From Chloroflexota bacterium (GTDB lineage Bacteria > Chloroflexota > Dehalococcoidia > SM23-28-2 > RBG-16-64-32): a stretch of 6,318 nt of DNA. The notes under the pieces were generated by a model, which saw only the letters and a program-made list of their open reading frames with translations, had not been told where the DNA came from and ran no database searches. How positions within the stretch are numbered: the stretch's first letter is position 1; every line of letters starts with the position of its first letter. Location: positions 1 through 6,318 of the forward strand of contig JADFNQ010000084.1 in NCBI GenBank assembly GCA_022563285.1, read 5' to 3'. Below, in pieces: positions 5,466 to 6,318 of the stretch. The position numbers and the translations under genes are program-made.

Positions 5466-5906
5466 TCACTCCTGCGGCCACAGCGCGTGATAGCCCTCTC
5501 CCGACAGCGCCTGCTGGACGGACCGCTGTTCCAGCCGCCGCAACTCCCCCAGAGCTTCGTCAACCATCCGCGCCACCTCCGGCCGTTCCGACGCCCGCAA
5601 CGCGTCGCGGATCCGCCGCCCAAGCCCGCAGCCCTCCAAGAACTCCAGCGAGTGCGGCCACACGAAGAAGCTGAATCGCTCCGGTATCCCGAACTGGGGA
5701 CGCTCGCGCCCCAGCCAGTGGAACCGCTCTTCCACCGAATCCACTGGCTCCACCACCTGGATAAGCGGGCCAACGTCCTCCTTCCCGCGCGTATCGATGA
5801 TCACCCGCTCCTGGAACATGCGGAAACCGATGGCGAACACATCGCACCCGTCCACCACCTTGCCCACCTCTTCCAGGTCGACTAGGAGGCCGTTTTCCGT
5901 GAACAT
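5466..5906 (-). CDS. Protein of unknown function, 146 residues
   Basis: I do not recognise this protein. The N-terminal half alternates hydrophobic strands and loops (GLLVDLEEVGKVVDGCDVFAI, MFQERVIIDTRG, VGPLIQVVEPVDSVEERFHW). A central block is aromatic (FSFFVWPHSLEFLEG). The C-terminal third is helical and charged (RRIRDALRASE, VARMVDEALGELRRLEQRSV). There is no signal peptide, membrane span or metal motif, so it is probably a small cytoplasmic alpha/beta protein. I chose the ATG at 5906 because GGGGAG lies 4 nt upstream. The in-frame TTG at 5945 would add 13 residues that have no Shine-Dalgarno sequence. The gene lies 117 nt downstream of groEL in the same direction and ends 25 nt before a strong terminator hairpin, which supports expression from this strand. 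Whether it is cotranscribed with groEL cannot be told; only a weak dyad separates them. Confidence 0.8.
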   Translation of the reverse strand: MFTENGLLVDLEEVGKVVDGCDVFAIGFRMFQERVIIDTRGKEDVGPLIQVVEPVDSVEERFHWLGRERPQFGIPERFSFFVWPHSLEFLEGCGLGRRIRDALRASERPEVARMVDEALGELRRLEQRSVQQALSGEGYHALWPQE

Positions 5907-5946
5907 GCCTCTCCCCTTGCCCCGCTCAAACCAGAAAACCTTCAAT

Positions 5947-5972
5947 CCAGCAGGCTATGTCACGCTTGCTGG
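5947..5972. repeat. Inverted repeat between groEL and the 146-residue gene
   Basis: The arms CCAGCAGGC and GCTTGCTGG are separated by an 8-nt loop; eight of nine positions pair. On the minus strand the hairpin is followed by ATTGAAGG and then TTTT, so it is a poor but possible groEL terminator. It could also be an operator or an mRNA-stability hairpin ahead of the downstream gene. Confidence 0.35.
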
Positions 5973-6023
5973 TTTGCGGTTCGGTGGTTTGCTAGTTCCC
6001 CGGCTTCCTTATGGCGTTGCCGC

Positions 6024-6318
6024 CTAGTACATCTCCGCCGGCGAGGGGGCGGGCGCCGCCGGTCTCTTCTCCGGGATGTCGGCCACCAGGCAGTTGGTCG
6101 TGAGCACCATGGCGGCGATACTGACCGCGTTCTCCAGAGCGGCGCGGGTCACCTTCGTCGGATCGACGATACCGCGGTCCACCATGGACCCGTACTCCTC
6201 ATCGGCGGCGTCATACCCCTCACCCTTCTTCAGCCCCTTCACCCCCTGCGCGATGACCGAGCCGTCCTGGCCGGCGTTGATAGCGATGCGCCGCAGCGGC
6301 TCCTCCAGAGCGCGGCGT
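6024..6318 (-). CDS. groEL: Chaperonin GroEL (60 kDa), C-terminal part, 5'-truncated by window edge
   Basis: The C-terminal 97 codons of the large chaperonin subunit, which folds proteins inside the GroEL-GroES cage. Family blocks are in order: RALEEPLRRIAINAGQDGSV, KGEGYDAADEEYGSMVDRGI, VDPTKVTRAALENAVSIA and LVADIPE, all from the equatorial domain that binds ATP and forms ring contacts. About 440-450 N-terminal residues lie outside the window. The C-terminus after ADIPE is KRPAAPAPSPAEMY, with no GGM repeat. The usually conserved Glu in the TTE stretch before LVADIPE is Asn (TTNCLVADIPE), a mild departure that may mark a paralogue. The frame is open to the window edge and stops at the TAG at 6024-6026. 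No convincing terminator follows directly. Confidence 0.96.
   Translation of the reverse strand, partial: RRALEEPLRRIAINAGQDGSVIAQGVKGLKKGEGYDAADEEYGSMVDRGIVDPTKVTRAALENAVSIAAMVLTTNCLVADIPEKRPAAPAPSPAEMY

Noticed and set aside
4664..5674. Plus-strand open frame of 336 codons opposite the kinase gene
   Set aside because: It is rich in Pro/Ser/Ala/Arg with no domain, runs antisense to a ROK kinase with all motifs intact, and crosses a promoter and a terminator.
5907..5945. TTG at 5945 as the start of the 146-residue protein
   Set aside because: It has no Shine-Dalgarno sequence, and the added segment contains the purine-rich ribosome site of the internal ATG at 5906.
6013..6024. Hairpin GGCG-GCAA-CGCC just after the groEL stop
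   Set aside because: The stem is only 4 bp and lacks a following U tract, so it is too weak to call a terminator.
1..6318. CRISPR array, insertion sequence, integrase, toxin-antitoxin or defence genes
   Set aside because: No regularly spaced repeats, transposase motifs or terminal inverted repeats are visible. The repeats present are coding tails and short dyads.

Overview
The window is compact, GC-rich bacterial DNA with no mobile element, rRNA or CRISPR array. Eight genes occupy about 94% of it. Gene content and protein style suggest a high-GC bacterium. Chloroflexota (Dehalococcoidia-like) is my best guess, because the GroEL C-terminus has the pattern ADIPE, a short Pro/Ala linker, then MY instead of GGM repeats, and because of the overall protein flavour. 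This is an inference from memory, not a search result.

Layout. (1) 1-813, plus strand: the 3' three quarters of selD (selenophosphate synthetase), cut by the window edge. (2) 819-3733, minus strand: a four-gene cluster transcribed lemA, SH3b-YbjQ gene, htpX-like M48 metalloprotease, ArsN2-like GNAT acetyltransferase. The last three are 11 nt apart or overlap by 4 nt. (3) 3734-3841: a short divergent region with an extended -10 element facing each way. (4) 3842-4363, plus: a gene of unknown function, probably translated from a leaderless mRNA. (5) 4360-5331, minus: a ROK-family sugar kinase, most likely glucokinase, whose stop codon shares the palindrome CTAG with the stop of the preceding convergent gene. 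(6) 5335-5465: the kinase promoter and a rho-independent terminator for the next gene. (7) 5466-5906, minus: an unrecognised 146-residue protein. (8) 6024-6318, minus: the C-terminal part of GroEL, cut by the window edge.

How the genes may work together. LemA next to an HtpX-type membrane protease is a known bacterial pairing. Here an SH3b-YbjQ gene sits between them, and its protein ends in the same tail as LemA: a copy of LemA's own conserved C-terminal motif followed by a Pro-rich decapeptide repeat. The match is visible in the DNA and runs through the stop codon and 5 nt beyond it. This is the most unusual feature of the window. It suggests that the middle gene arose or was remodelled by duplication of the lemA 3' end, and that both proteins carry a common C-terminal tag, possibly for shared localisation, assembly or recognition by the neighbouring protease. 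The function of the tag is inference. selD, the kinase and groEL look like ordinary housekeeping genes in unrelated transcription units.
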